DNA from: Methylibium sp035476815
GTDB taxonomy: Bacteria; Pseudomonadota; Gammaproteobacteria; Burkholderiales; Burkholderiaceae_C
Assembly (NCBI GenBank): GCA_035476815.1
Contig: DATILD010000103.1
Span: 1-64,000 of the forward strand
DNA length: 64,000 nt
Reading direction: 5' to 3'
Positions within the stretch are counted from its first letter, which is position 1. Every line of letters begins with the position of its first letter. Shown piece by piece: positions 18,416 to 26,093 of the stretch. Made by a program: the position numbers and the translations under genes. The notes beneath the pieces are model-generated. The model saw only the letters and a program-made list of their open reading frames with translations. It was not told the DNA's origin and made no database searches.

Positions 18416-19900
18416 TCAGGCCACGGCGGGCGTGACGGCGTAGTCGCTGGTGTCGGTGGACGTGTAGTTGAAGCTGATCTCGCCCCAGGTATCGAGCGCC
18501 TGCTTCAGCGGGGTGCAGAACTGGGCGGCCTTGCGCAGGATGTCCGGCCCCTCGTTGACGATGTCCTTGCCCTCGTTGCGCGCCTTGACCATCGCTTCGA
18601 GCGCCACGCGGTTGGCGACCGCTCCGGCCTGGATGCCGGCCGGGTGGCCGATCGTGCCGCCGCCGAACTGCAGGATCACGTCGTCGCCGAACAGGTCGAG
18701 CAACTGGTGCATCTGGCCGGCGTGGATGCCACCGCTGGCCACCGGCATCACCTTCTTCATGTCGCACCAGTCCTGGTCGAAGTACAGGCCGCGCGGCAGG
18801 TCGGTCTTTGTGTACGCGTCGCGGCAGACGTTGTAGTAGCCCTGCACCGTCAGCGGGTCGCCCTCGAGCTTGCCGACCGCGGTGCCGGTGTGCAGGTGGT
18901 CGACGCCGGCCAGGCGCAGCCACTTGGCGATCACGCGAAAGCTCACGCCGTGGTTCTTCTGCCGCGTGTAGGTGCCGTGGCCCGCGCGGTGCATGTGCAG
19001 GATCATGTCGTTGCGGCGGCACCATTCGCCGAGGCTCTGGATGCAGGGCCAGCCGACGATCAGGTCGACCATGATCACGACGCTGCCGAGCTGCTTGGCG
19101 AACTCGGCGCGTTCGTAGATCGCCTCCATCGTGCCGGCCGTGACGTTGATGTAGCTGCCCTTGACCTCGCCGGTGGCGGCGCTGGCCTTGTTGACGCCGT
19201 CCATCACGTAGAGGAAGCGGTCGCGCCAGTGCATGAAGGGCTGCGAGTTGATGTTCTCGTCGTCCTTCATGAAGTCCAGGCCGCCCTTCAGGCCCTCGTA
19301 GATCACACGGCCGTAGTTGCGCGCCGACAGGCCCAGCTTGGGCTTGGTGGTCGCGCCCAGCAGCGGCCGGCCGAACTTGTCGAGCCGCTCGCGCTCGACC
19401 ACCAGCCCGGTCGGCGGCCCCTTGAAGGTCTTGACGTAGGCGACCGGGATGCGGATGTCCTCCAGCCGCGCCGCCTTCAGCGGCTTGAAGCTGAAGACGT
19501 TGCCGATCAGGCTCGCCGTCATGTTGGCGATCGAGCCCTCCTCGAACAGGATGAGGTCGTAGGCCACCCAGGCGAAGTACTCGCCCGGCCGACCCGGCAC
19601 CGGCGTGACCTTGTAGCACTTCGCGCGGTAGTTCTCGCAGGCGGTCAGGCGGTCGGTCCAAACGACGGTCCAGGTCGCGGTGCTCGACTCGCCGGCGACC
19701 GCAGCGCCCGCCTCCACCGGGTCCACACCGTCCTGCGGCGTGATGCGGAACAGGCAGACGGTGTCGGTGTCCCTGGGCTCGTAGTCGGGCTGCCAGTAGC
19801 CCATCTGGCGGTACTTGAGCACGCCCGCCGAATAGCGCTTCTTGGCATCCGTGATCTGGGTTGCCGAGGCTGACAGGCCGGGCTCGGTGGGCATGTTCAT
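18416..19900 (-). CDS. cbbL: RuBisCO large subunit, form IC (red-type)
   Basis: Catalytic subunit of ribulose-1,5-bisphosphate carboxylase/oxygenase, 494 residues. GATTKPKLGLS holds the catalytic lysine, GGLDFMKDDENINSQPF the lysine that is carbamylated and the metal ligands, and HMHRAGHGTYTRQ, TGTAVGKLEGD (loop 6) and SGGIHAGQM complete the active site. Wording such as YDLILFEEGSIANMTAS and the long N-terminus mark it as form I red-type. AGGAG sits 5 nt before the ATG at 19900. It heads an eight-gene operon. Tandem LysR-type motifs lie 60-105 bp upstream, but no cbbR is adjacent. Confidence 0.98.
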   Translation of the reverse strand: MNMPTEPGLSASATQITDAKKRYSAGVLKYRQMGYWQPDYEPRDTDTVCLFRITPQDGVDPVEAGAAVAGESSTATWTVVWTDRLTACENYRAKCYKVTPVPGRPGEYFAWVAYDLILFEEGSIANMTASLIGNVFSFKPLKAARLEDIRIPVAYVKTFKGPPTGLVVERERLDKFGRPLLGATTKPKLGLSARNYGRVIYEGLKGGLDFMKDDENINSQPFMHWRDRFLYVMDGVNKASAATGEVKGSYINVTAGTMEAIYERAEFAKQLGSVVIMVDLIVGWPCIQSLGEWCRRNDMILHMHRAGHGTYTRQKNHGVSFRVIAKWLRLAGVDHLHTGTAVGKLEGDPLTVQGYYNVCRDAYTKTDLPRGLYFDQDWCDMKKVMPVASGGIHAGQMHQLLDLFGDDVILQFGGGTIGHPAGIQAGAVANRVALEAMVKARNEGKDIVNEGPDILRKAAQFCTPLKQALDTWGEISFNYTSTDTSDYAVTPAVA

Positions 19901-19959
19901 CAGAACTCCTGACTGGTGGTGATTGAGTCGATGTGCCGAAGCGTAGGACCGGCGCCGAT

Positions 19960-20005
19960 TAATTGAAATTGAGTCTTTCTTTGCGATTGGTTTAAGAGAA
20001 GCTAA
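19960..20005 (-). promoter_or_regulatory. Tandem CbbR (LysR-type) operator motifs upstream of cbbL
   Basis: Two 13-bp TNA-N7-TNA motifs stand at 19960-19972 and 19993-20005, with centres 33 bp (three helical turns) apart, in an AT-rich patch between cbbL and the divergent nuclease gene. This is the arrangement described for CbbR recognition and activation sites. The regulator gene itself is not in the window. Confidence 0.6.
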
Positions 20006-20026
20006 ACAAGCCGACTCGCATTCGCT

Positions 20027-20716
20027 GTGGTCCATTGCGCGTATTGGCCGCGCGCCGAAGGAGCGCGCCACCGCCGTGGCGCCAGGGCCGGCCCCGGGCT
20101 GTCGGCATGGCGACGACGATCCCGCGAGCAGTTCGTCGACACGGTCGCGCGCGGCGCAGGCGCCGACCTGCTCGACGGCATGAGCTGGCAGCAGTTCGAG
20201 CCGCTTGTCGGCCAGGCGTTTCACCTGCGGGGCAATCGCGTCGCCGAGACCGGGAACGACGGCGCGGACGGCGGTGTCGATCTGGTGCTGACGAAGGACG
20301 GCGACCAGGTCCTCGGGCAATGCAAGCAGTGGCGCGCCTGCAAGATCGGTGTGACGGTCATGCGCGAGCTGTACGGCGTAATGGCGGCCCGCAGCGCGGC
20401 GGCGGGCATCGTCGTTACGTCAGGACGCCTCACCGACGACGCAACGGACTTCGCGACGGGGCGCAACATCCGCTTGATCGACGGACACGACCTGCATGCG
20501 TTGGTCCGCGCAGCACGGAGCGCGGCCCCGATACCGCAGCGCTCAGCCGAAGCGCCTCCACCCGCGATGGGGCCGGCGCCGGTTACTGCGCCCGCATGCC
20601 CCGCCTGCGCCAAGCCCATGGTTCGCCGCATGGCGAAGCGTGGCGCTCAAGCTGGCCGCGCCTTCTGGGGTTGCTCAGACCATCCGGCGTGCAAGGGTAC
20701 GCGCACGATGCGTTGA
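20027..20716 (+). CDS. Mrr-like restriction endonuclease domain protein with C-terminal zinc ribbon
   Basis: A probable DNA-cleaving or DNA-binding protein (229 residues from the GTG used here). The Mrr-type nuclease core is clear: MSWQQFEPLVGQAFHLRG, then GADGGVDLVL and QCKQW, giving the D...QxK catalytic pattern, then VTVMRELYGVMAAR and IVVTSGR. After a Pro/Ala linker comes a topoisomerase-type zinc ribbon with CPACAKPMV ... CSDHPACKG. Relatives usually carry membrane helices before the nuclease domain; none is seen, and the first 50 residues are Arg-rich and doubtful. The start may be the ATG at 20180, or the 5' end may have been lost. It takes the place next to cbbL where cbbR is usually found. 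Confidence 0.7.
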   Translation: MVHCAYWPRAEGARHRRGARAGPGLSAWRRRSREQFVDTVARGAGADLLDGMSWQQFEPLVGQAFHLRGNRVAETGNDGADGGVDLVLTKDGDQVLGQCKQWRACKIGVTVMRELYGVMAARSAAAGIVVTSGRLTDDATDFATGRNIRLIDGHDLHALVRAARSAAPIPQRSAEAPPPAMGPAPVTAPACPACAKPMVRRMAKRGAQAGRAFWGCSDHPACKGTRTMR

Positions 20717-20909
20717 TGCCGCAAAGCAGCATTCCTGGCCTTCACAGGCGAGGGCCGCCGGAAGGCTCCTCCCGGCCGAGGCTGTGTGAAAACACGGCGG
20801 TTCGACGGTGACGCCGGAGTGCTGCCTATCGCCGCGGTAGAACTACCGTGGCAACGCGGGGTGCATCCCTGGCCCAGTCAAGATCGTGCGCCCCGCCCGG
20901 CTCGTCCGC
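20717..20909. other. Non-coding stretch with possible insertion-sequence end
   Basis: No convincing gene is seen. Around 20780-20796 stands GCTGTGTGAAAACACGG. I recall similar GGCTGTGTGAAAA ends in some IS families, but this was not checked and no transposase is nearby. Confidence 0.3.
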
Positions 20910-21134
20910 CTAGCACGCGAGCTGCACCGTAGGACACGAGTAGTCGCGCCCCACCATCGCCCGCGCGCCGAAGTAGGCGATGCGCAGGCGCTGGGGCAGC
21001 GAGTCGATGTCGACATGGCCGCCTTCGTCGCACGGCACGGCCACGCCGCGCCCGCGGTCGTGCAGCGAGGTGAATCGCAGCAGGTAGGAACTGGCCGCTA
21101 CCGCGGGACTGAGAGTCAGTGTCTGGGAGTCCAT
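20910..21134 (-). CDS. Conserved small hypothetical protein (74 aa)
   Basis: A 74-residue protein starting MDSQTLTLSPAVAAS. GGGGAAACCTC precedes the ATG as a plausible ribosome site. I recall very similar short proteins ending in CPTVQLAC from other Burkholderiales, but no function is known to me. It has no membrane segment or signal peptide; two Cys lie in the middle and near the C-terminus (CDEGG, SCPTVQLAC). The longer open frame upstream to 21209 has no ribosome site and is not used. Confidence 0.6.
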   Translation of the reverse strand: MDSQTLTLSPAVAASSYLLRFTSLHDRGRGVAVPCDEGGHVDIDSLPQRLRIAYFGARAMVGRDYSCPTVQLAC

Positions 21135-21474
21135 GAGGTTTCCCCTTCTCACGCTCGTCGATGAACCGGGGAGCCGGGCCGTCTTGCGGCATGCAGCACC
21201 GTTCCACAAGCGTCAGGTATTCCAAGGACGTGGCGCACGCCATTCGCTGGCCGCCGCGTGAGTACGCGAACCGCCGAACGGCAGATCGAGTACACGCCAT
21301 TTCTTCCGCAGCGACTGTGCGTCGTCGAACACACGGCGGTCACGGCAGACCGTTCGGTCTGCGACCCGTCGGGCGGTACGGCCCGAGCCTGAGCGCACGC
21401 AGATCGGTGCAGAGGCCCCGGGGACCGGCTCCCCGGGGCCTGCACATCACACGAAGAAGAACGTCAACCGGGAC
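21135..21474. other. 340-bp non-coding stretch downstream of ftsZ
   Basis: Several overlapping short frames exist in both directions, but none shows a ribosome site with a recognisable protein. It holds a small palindrome (CAGACCG TT CGGTCTG, near 21346-21361) and a strong hairpin at 21413-21441. In many proteobacteria lpxC follows ftsZ; it is not here. Confidence 0.5.
21413..21441 (-). terminator. Strong GC hairpin after ftsZ
   Basis: A perfect 12-bp stem (AGGCCCCGGGGA/TCCCCGGGGCCT) with a 5-nt loop lies 34 bp past the ftsZ stop. There is no T tract, so termination efficiency is uncertain; it may also protect the mRNA 3' end. Confidence 0.55.
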
Positions 21475-22692
21475 TCAGTCCGCCTGCTTCCGCAGAAACG
21501 CCGGAATCTCGATCTCGTCCATGCCGTTGCTCGCCAGCGCATCGACCTTCGCCGCCGCCTGCGTGCGGCCGCTGCGCCACACGCTCGGGGTCGACAGGCC
21601 GCTGTAGTCGTGCGCCGCCGCCGGCATGCCGGGCTGCTGCGGCTGGCCGACCGGCTGGTTGAGCACCGGCACGTTGTCCGTGCCCGTGCGCAGCTGCTGG
21701 CCGCCGTGCACCACCGTCATCGGCGCCTGGGCGCGCTTGTTCTGCGCCAGGCCGGTGGCGATCACCGTCACGCGCAGCTTGTCGCCCAGGGCCTCGTCGT
21801 AGGCGGCGCCGAAGATCACGTGCGCATCTTCCGCGGCATAGCGGCGGATGGTGTTCATCGCGTTCTTGCTCTCGCTCAGCTTCAGGCTGCCGCGGCTCGC
21901 CGCGATCAGCACCAGCACGCCCTTGGCGCCCGACAGGTCGATGCCCTCCAGCAGCGGGCAGGCCACGGCCGAATCGGCGGCCTTGGTGGCGCGGTCCGGG
22001 CCGCTGGCGATCGCGGTGCCCATCATCGCCTTGCCGGGCTCGCTCATCACCGTCTTCACGTCCTCGAAGTCGACGTTGATCGACGCGTCGATGTGGATGA
22101 TGTCGGCGATGCCGCCCACCGCGTTCTTCAGCACGTCGTTGGCCTGCTTGAAGGCCTCGTCCTGCGAGATGTCGTCGCCCAGCACCTCGATCAGCTTCTC
22201 GTTCAGGATCACGATCAGGCTGTCGACATTGGCCTCGAGCTCCTGCACGCCGGCCTCGGCCTGCTTCATGCGGCGCCCGCCCTCGAACTCGAAGGGCTTG
22301 GTGACCACGCCCACGGTCAGGATGCCCATCTCCTTGGCGATGCGCGCGATCACCGGCGCCGCGCCGGTGCCGGTGCCGCCGCCCATGCCGGCGGTCAGGA
22401 ACACCATGTTGGCGCCCTCGATGGACGCACGGATGCGGTCCTCGGCCTCCTCGGCGGCGCCGCGGCCGACGACGGGCTTGGAACCGGCGCCCAGGCCGTT
22501 GCTGCCCAGCTGCAGCAGCTGGTCGGCCTTGGAGCGGTGCAGCGCCTGCGCGTCGGTGTTGGCGCAGATGAACTCCACCCCCTGCACGCCCTCGGCGATC
22601 ATGTGGTCGACCGCGTTGCCGCCGCCGCCCCCGACGCCGATCACCTTGATGCGGGTGCCGAGTTCGAACTCTTCGATCATTTCGATGGGCAT
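21475..22692 (-). CDS. ftsZ: Cell division protein FtsZ
   Basis: Tubulin-like GTPase that forms the Z ring at mid-cell. The 405 residues include VIGVGGGGGNAVDHM, the GTP-binding signature GGGTGTGAAP and the T7-loop catalytic region NVDFEDVKTVM. A variable linker follows (about 320-390), then the conserved C-terminal peptide EIEIPAFLRKQAD that binds FtsA. AAGGAG precedes the ATG. It is the last gene of the dcw cluster, 56 bp after ftsA, and is followed by a hairpin. Confidence 0.98.
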   Translation of the reverse strand: MPIEMIEEFELGTRIKVIGVGGGGGNAVDHMIAEGVQGVEFICANTDAQALHRSKADQLLQLGSNGLGAGSKPVVGRGAAEEAEDRIRASIEGANMVFLTAGMGGGTGTGAAPVIARIAKEMGILTVGVVTKPFEFEGGRRMKQAEAGVQELEANVDSLIVILNEKLIEVLGDDISQDEAFKQANDVLKNAVGGIADIIHIDASINVDFEDVKTVMSEPGKAMMGTAIASGPDRATKAADSAVACPLLEGIDLSGAKGVLVLIAASRGSLKLSESKNAMNTIRRYAAEDAHVIFGAAYDEALGDKLRVTVIATGLAQNKRAQAPMTVVHGGQQLRTGTDNVPVLNQPVGQPQQPGMPAAAHDYSGLSTPSVWRSGRTQAAAKVDALASNGMDEIEIPAFLRKQAD

Positions 22693-22748
22693 GTGAGCTC
22701 CTTCGTGTGTGTGTTGCAGTTGCCGGTTGAAACCTGAAAAGTCGGCCG

Positions 22749-23978
22749 TCAGAAATTGCCGATGAACCAGTCCTTGACGCGGCCGAACAGGGTCTGGACC
22801 GACCCCGCCTGCTGCGCTGCCTTCATGCCGCGCGTGCGCGCGAGCCTCGCTTCTTCGAGCAAGCCCATGACGGTGGCCGAGCGCGGGCTCGCCACCATGT
22901 CGTTCAGTGCGCCGGCGTACAGGGGCAGGCCCTTCCTCACCGGTTTCAGGAAGATGTCTTCGCCGAGCTCGACCATGCCCGGCATCACCGCGCTGCCGCC
23001 GGTGATGACGATGCCGCTGGACAGCAGCTCCTCGTAGCCGCTCTCGCGCAGCACCTGGTGCACCAGCGAGAAGATCTCCTCGACGCGCGGCTCGATCACG
23101 CCGGCCAGCGCCTGGCGGCTCAGCATGCGCGGCGCGCGGTCGCCGAGGCCCGGGACCTCGACCTGCTCGTTCGGGTCGGCCAGCAGCTGCTTGGCGACGC
23201 CGTACTCGACCTTGATCTCCTCGGCGTCCTTGGTCGGCGTGCGCAGCGCCATCGCGATGTCGCTGGTGATCAGGTCGCCGGCGATCGGGATCACCGCCGT
23301 GTGGCGCACCGAGCCGCCGGTGAAGATGCTCACGTCGGTGGTGCCGGCGCCGATGTCGACCAGCGCGACGCCGAGGTCCTTCTCGTCCTCGGTCAGCACC
23401 GCGTGGCTGCTGGCGCTGGGGTTGAGCACCAGCTGGTCGACCTCGAGCCCGCAGCGGCGCACGCACTTGACGATGTTCTCGGCCGCGCTCTGCGCGCCGG
23501 TGACGATGTGGACCTTGACCTCGAGCCGGCCGCCGCTCATGCCGATCGGCTCCTTGACCTCGTGGCCGTCGATCACGAACTCCTGCGGCTCGACCAGCAG
23601 CAGGCGCTGGTCGTTCGGGATGTTGATCGCCTTGGCGGTCTCGACCACGCGCGCCACGTCGACCGGCGTGACCTCCTTGTCGCGCACGATCACCATGCCG
23701 GTCGAGTTCTGGCCGCGGATGTGGCTGCCGGTGATGCCGGTGTAGACGCGGGTGATCTTGCAGTCGGCCATCATCTCGGCCTCCTTCAAGGCCTGCTGGA
23801 TGCTCTGCACCGTGGCGTCGATGTTCACGACCACGCCGCGCTTCAGGCCATGCGAGCTGGCGGTGCCGATGCCGGCCACGCGCAGCTCGCCGCCCGGCAG
23901 CACCTCGGCGACGACCGCCATCACCTTGGCGGTGCCGATGTCCAGACCGACGACGAGATCCTTGTATTCCTTGGCCAT
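22749..23978 (-). CDS. ftsA: Cell division protein FtsA
   Basis: Actin-like ATPase of 409 residues that tethers FtsZ to the inner membrane. DLVVGLDIGTAKVMAVVAE (phosphate 1), ALVDIGAGTTDVSIF (phosphate 2) and GIVITGGSAVMPGM (adenosine) are visible. The C-terminal amphipathic helix is RVKDWFIGNF. It begins 2 bp after the ftsQ stop. Confidence 0.98.
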   Translation of the reverse strand: MAKEYKDLVVGLDIGTAKVMAVVAEVLPGGELRVAGIGTASSHGLKRGVVVNIDATVQSIQQALKEAEMMADCKITRVYTGITGSHIRGQNSTGMVIVRDKEVTPVDVARVVETAKAINIPNDQRLLLVEPQEFVIDGHEVKEPIGMSGGRLEVKVHIVTGAQSAAENIVKCVRRCGLEVDQLVLNPSASSHAVLTEDEKDLGVALVDIGAGTTDVSIFTGGSVRHTAVIPIAGDLITSDIAMALRTPTKDAEEIKVEYGVAKQLLADPNEQVEVPGLGDRAPRMLSRQALAGVIEPRVEEIFSLVHQVLRESGYEELLSSGIVITGGSAVMPGMVELGEDIFLKPVRKGLPLYAGALNDMVASPRSATVMGLLEEARLARTRGMKAAQQAGSVQTLFGRVKDWFIGNF

Positions 23979-23980
23979 GC

Positions 23981-24787
23981 TCAGTTCCTTGTCGTCTGGG
24001 GCGCGACGGTGCCGATGCCGCGCAGTCGCAGCGCATAGCCGCCGGTGTGGCGCAGGTCGGCGTATTCGAGCGGACGCTGGTAGCGGGCGGTGAGCTGCGT
24101 GACGGTGCCGGTGAAGGTGGCGGTGCGCGCGACAACCTCCTCCTCGCTGCCGCGGCCGAGCTCGATCTCCGCGCCGCTGTCCAGCTCGGCGCGCCAGGTG
24201 CCGCGGGCGCTGAGCTGCAGCTTCGCGAGCCGCGCGTCGAGCGGCGCGAACAGCGGCGCGAGCCGGCCGTGCATCGCCAGCAGCGCGGCCGACATGCCCT
24301 CGGGGCCGCGCAGCACCGGCAGGTTCTCGTCCTCGACGTCGCCGGGGTTGGCCTCGAACACCTCGCCCTGCAGGTTGACGAGCTTGTCGTCGCGCTCGTC
24401 GACCTGCCACCAGGCAGCGGCGCGGTGCTCCTCCAGCCGCACCGACAGGCGGTTGGGCCACACGCGCTGCACCACCGCGCGGCGCACCCAGGGCACCGAC
24501 TCGAAGGCCTGCTTGGCGCGCACCAGGTCGATGCTGAAGAAGTTGCCCGCGAGCTGCGGCATCGCGTTGGCGCGGATCGTCGCGATGCTGTTGCGGCCCA
24601 CGTCGCCCTCGATGCGCACGCCCGCCAGCGTGAACTGCGGCGAGCGCGTCGCCCAGCGCAGCGCGCCGACCACCAGCGCCAGCAGCGCCACGGCCAGCAG
24701 CAGCGCCGCGCCGGCGTGCATCAGGCGCACGTCGAGCGGCAGTGGCGCGGGGGCCGTGGGGCGGGCGGGGTTGCGGGGGCGGGCCAC
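23981..24787 (-). CDS. ftsQ: Cell division protein FtsQ
   Basis: Bitopic inner-membrane divisome protein of 268 residues. It has a short basic cytoplasmic N-terminus, one membrane helix (about 25-43), a POTRA domain (FTLAGVRIEGDVGRNS to about 120) and the beta domain with NLQGEVFEAN. The start is a GTG; no better start upstream is compatible with the ddlB stop 12 bp away. Confidence 0.95.
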   Translation of the reverse strand: MARPRNPARPTAPAPLPLDVRLMHAGAALLLAVALLALVVGALRWATRSPQFTLAGVRIEGDVGRNSIATIRANAMPQLAGNFFSIDLVRAKQAFESVPWVRRAVVQRVWPNRLSVRLEEHRAAAWWQVDERDDKLVNLQGEVFEANPGDVEDENLPVLRGPEGMSAALLAMHGRLAPLFAPLDARLAKLQLSARGTWRAELDSGAEIELGRGSEEEVVARTATFTGTVTQLTARYQRPLEYADLRHTGGYALRLRGIGTVAPQTTRN

Positions 24788-24799
24788 GTGAAGATCGGA

Positions 24800-25753
24800 T
24801 TAGTTGTCGAGCCGCGCGGCGCGCAGCAGGTCGACGCAGAGCTGCTCGTAGCTGATGCCGGCGGCGCGTGCCGACATCGGCACCAGCGAATGCCCGGTCA
24901 TGCCCGGCGAGGTGTTCATCTCGATCAGGAAGGGCTTGCGGTCCTTCGCACGCAGCATCAGATCGGCGCGGCCCCAGCCGCGGCAGCCGAGCGCGCGGTA
25001 GGCGGCCAGCGTGAGGCGCTGCACCTCGGCCTCCTCCTCGGGCGCGAGACCGCTCGGGCACAGGTACTGCACCGCATCGGTGAAGTACTTGTTCTGGTAG
25101 TCGTAGCCGGCCTCGGGCGGCACGATGCGGATCACCGGCAGCGCGCGCGCCGCGTCGCCCTCGCCCAGCACCGGGCAGGTGAGCTCGGGGCCCTCGATGA
25201 ACTCCTCGCACAGCACCACCGGGTCGTGGCCGGCGGCCAGTTTCACGGCGTCCTGCATCTGCGAGTAGCCGACGACCTTGCTGACGCCGATCGACGAACC
25301 CTCGTGCGGCGGCTTGACGATCAGCGGCAGGCCCAGCTCGTCGGGCACGGTGCGGGTGCGCTCGGCCGTCTGGTCGGCGGACGCGAGCGCGATCCAGCGC
25401 GGCGTCGGCAGGCCCTCGGCGAGCCAGACGCGCTTGGTCATCACCTTGTCCATCGCGATCGCGCTGGCCATCACGCCGCTGCCGGTGTAGGGGATGCGCA
25501 GCAGCTCGAGCGCGCCCTGCACCGTGCCGTCCTCGCCGTGGCGGCCGTGCAGTGCGACGAAGCAGCGCGCGAAGCCCTCGGCCTTCAGCTCGCCGAGGTC
25601 GAAGTCGGCCGGGTCGAAGGCATAGGCGTCGACGCCCTGGCCCTGCAGCGCGGCCAGCACGCCGGCGCCGCTCATCAGCGAGATCTCGCGCTCGGCCGAG
25701 CGGCCGCCCATCAGGACGGCGACCTTGCCGAGGTCGGTGGGGCGGGTTGTCAT
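24800..25753 (-). CDS. ddlB: D-alanine--D-alanine ligase B
   Basis: ATP-dependent ligase making the D-Ala-D-Ala dipeptide for peptidoglycan. The 317 residues have VLMGGRSAEREISLMSG, ALHGRHGEDGTVQG, the ATP-grasp region IVKPPHEGSSIGVSKV and the metal site LIEMNTSPGMTGHSL. It is separated from murC by a 340-bp repeat-filled gap where many relatives have a few base pairs, so transcription may be partly uncoupled here. Confidence 0.97.
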   Translation of the reverse strand: MTTRPTDLGKVAVLMGGRSAEREISLMSGAGVLAALQGQGVDAYAFDPADFDLGELKAEGFARCFVALHGRHGEDGTVQGALELLRIPYTGSGVMASAIAMDKVMTKRVWLAEGLPTPRWIALASADQTAERTRTVPDELGLPLIVKPPHEGSSIGVSKVVGYSQMQDAVKLAAGHDPVVLCEEFIEGPELTCPVLGEGDAARALPVIRIVPPEAGYDYQNKYFTDAVQYLCPSGLAPEEEAEVQRLTLAAYRALGCRGWGRADLMLRAKDRKPFLIEMNTSPGMTGHSLVPMSARAAGISYEQLCVDLLRAARLDN

Positions 25754-25810
25754 GTGGGCCGTCCTTCCTTTGCTGGGCTCGCGGAAAGGGCTGCTTGTCC
25801 TTGGTAAGCC

Positions 25811-26070
25811 GCGCCGGGAATCCGCCCCGGCGGGCGGGTAACTTTCTTTTGCTGGCTCAAAAGAAAGTCACCAAAGAAAAGAGCCTGAACCGCATTTGGC
25901 TCGATCACCTGCATAGAGGGTTCGGTTGTTGTGAGTCGGTGATCTGCACCGGCCGAGCCTTCTATGCAGACAAGATGGACAAATGCGGTTGGGCTCTTTC
26001 TTTTGGTTCCTTTTCTTTGAGCCAGCAAAGAAAAGGGACTCGCCCTGCCGGGGCGAGACCCGGCGCGCCC
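25811..26070. repeat. Intergenic hairpin-rich repeat, copy 1 (ddlB-murC gap)
   Basis: About 260 bp fill the gap between murC and ddlB. The outer arms are an imperfect inverted repeat (CTTTCTTTTGCTGGCTC against GAGCCAGCAAAGAAAAG). The core (25881-25995) holds nested inverted repeats, AACCGCATTTG with CAAATGCGGTT and GCATAGAGGGTTCGG with CCGAGCCTTCTATGC. A second copy lies at 28617-28926. The core is in the same orientation in both copies, but the arms are exchanged. No protein is encoded that I trust. Confidence 0.9.
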
Positions 26071-26093
26071 TTGCGGGAGGCGAAGAACACTCA

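Noticed and set aside
20027..20716. This gene as the missing cbbR
   Set aside because: It has no LysR helix-turn-helix or effector domain; GVD...QCK and a zinc ribbon mark a nuclease-like protein.
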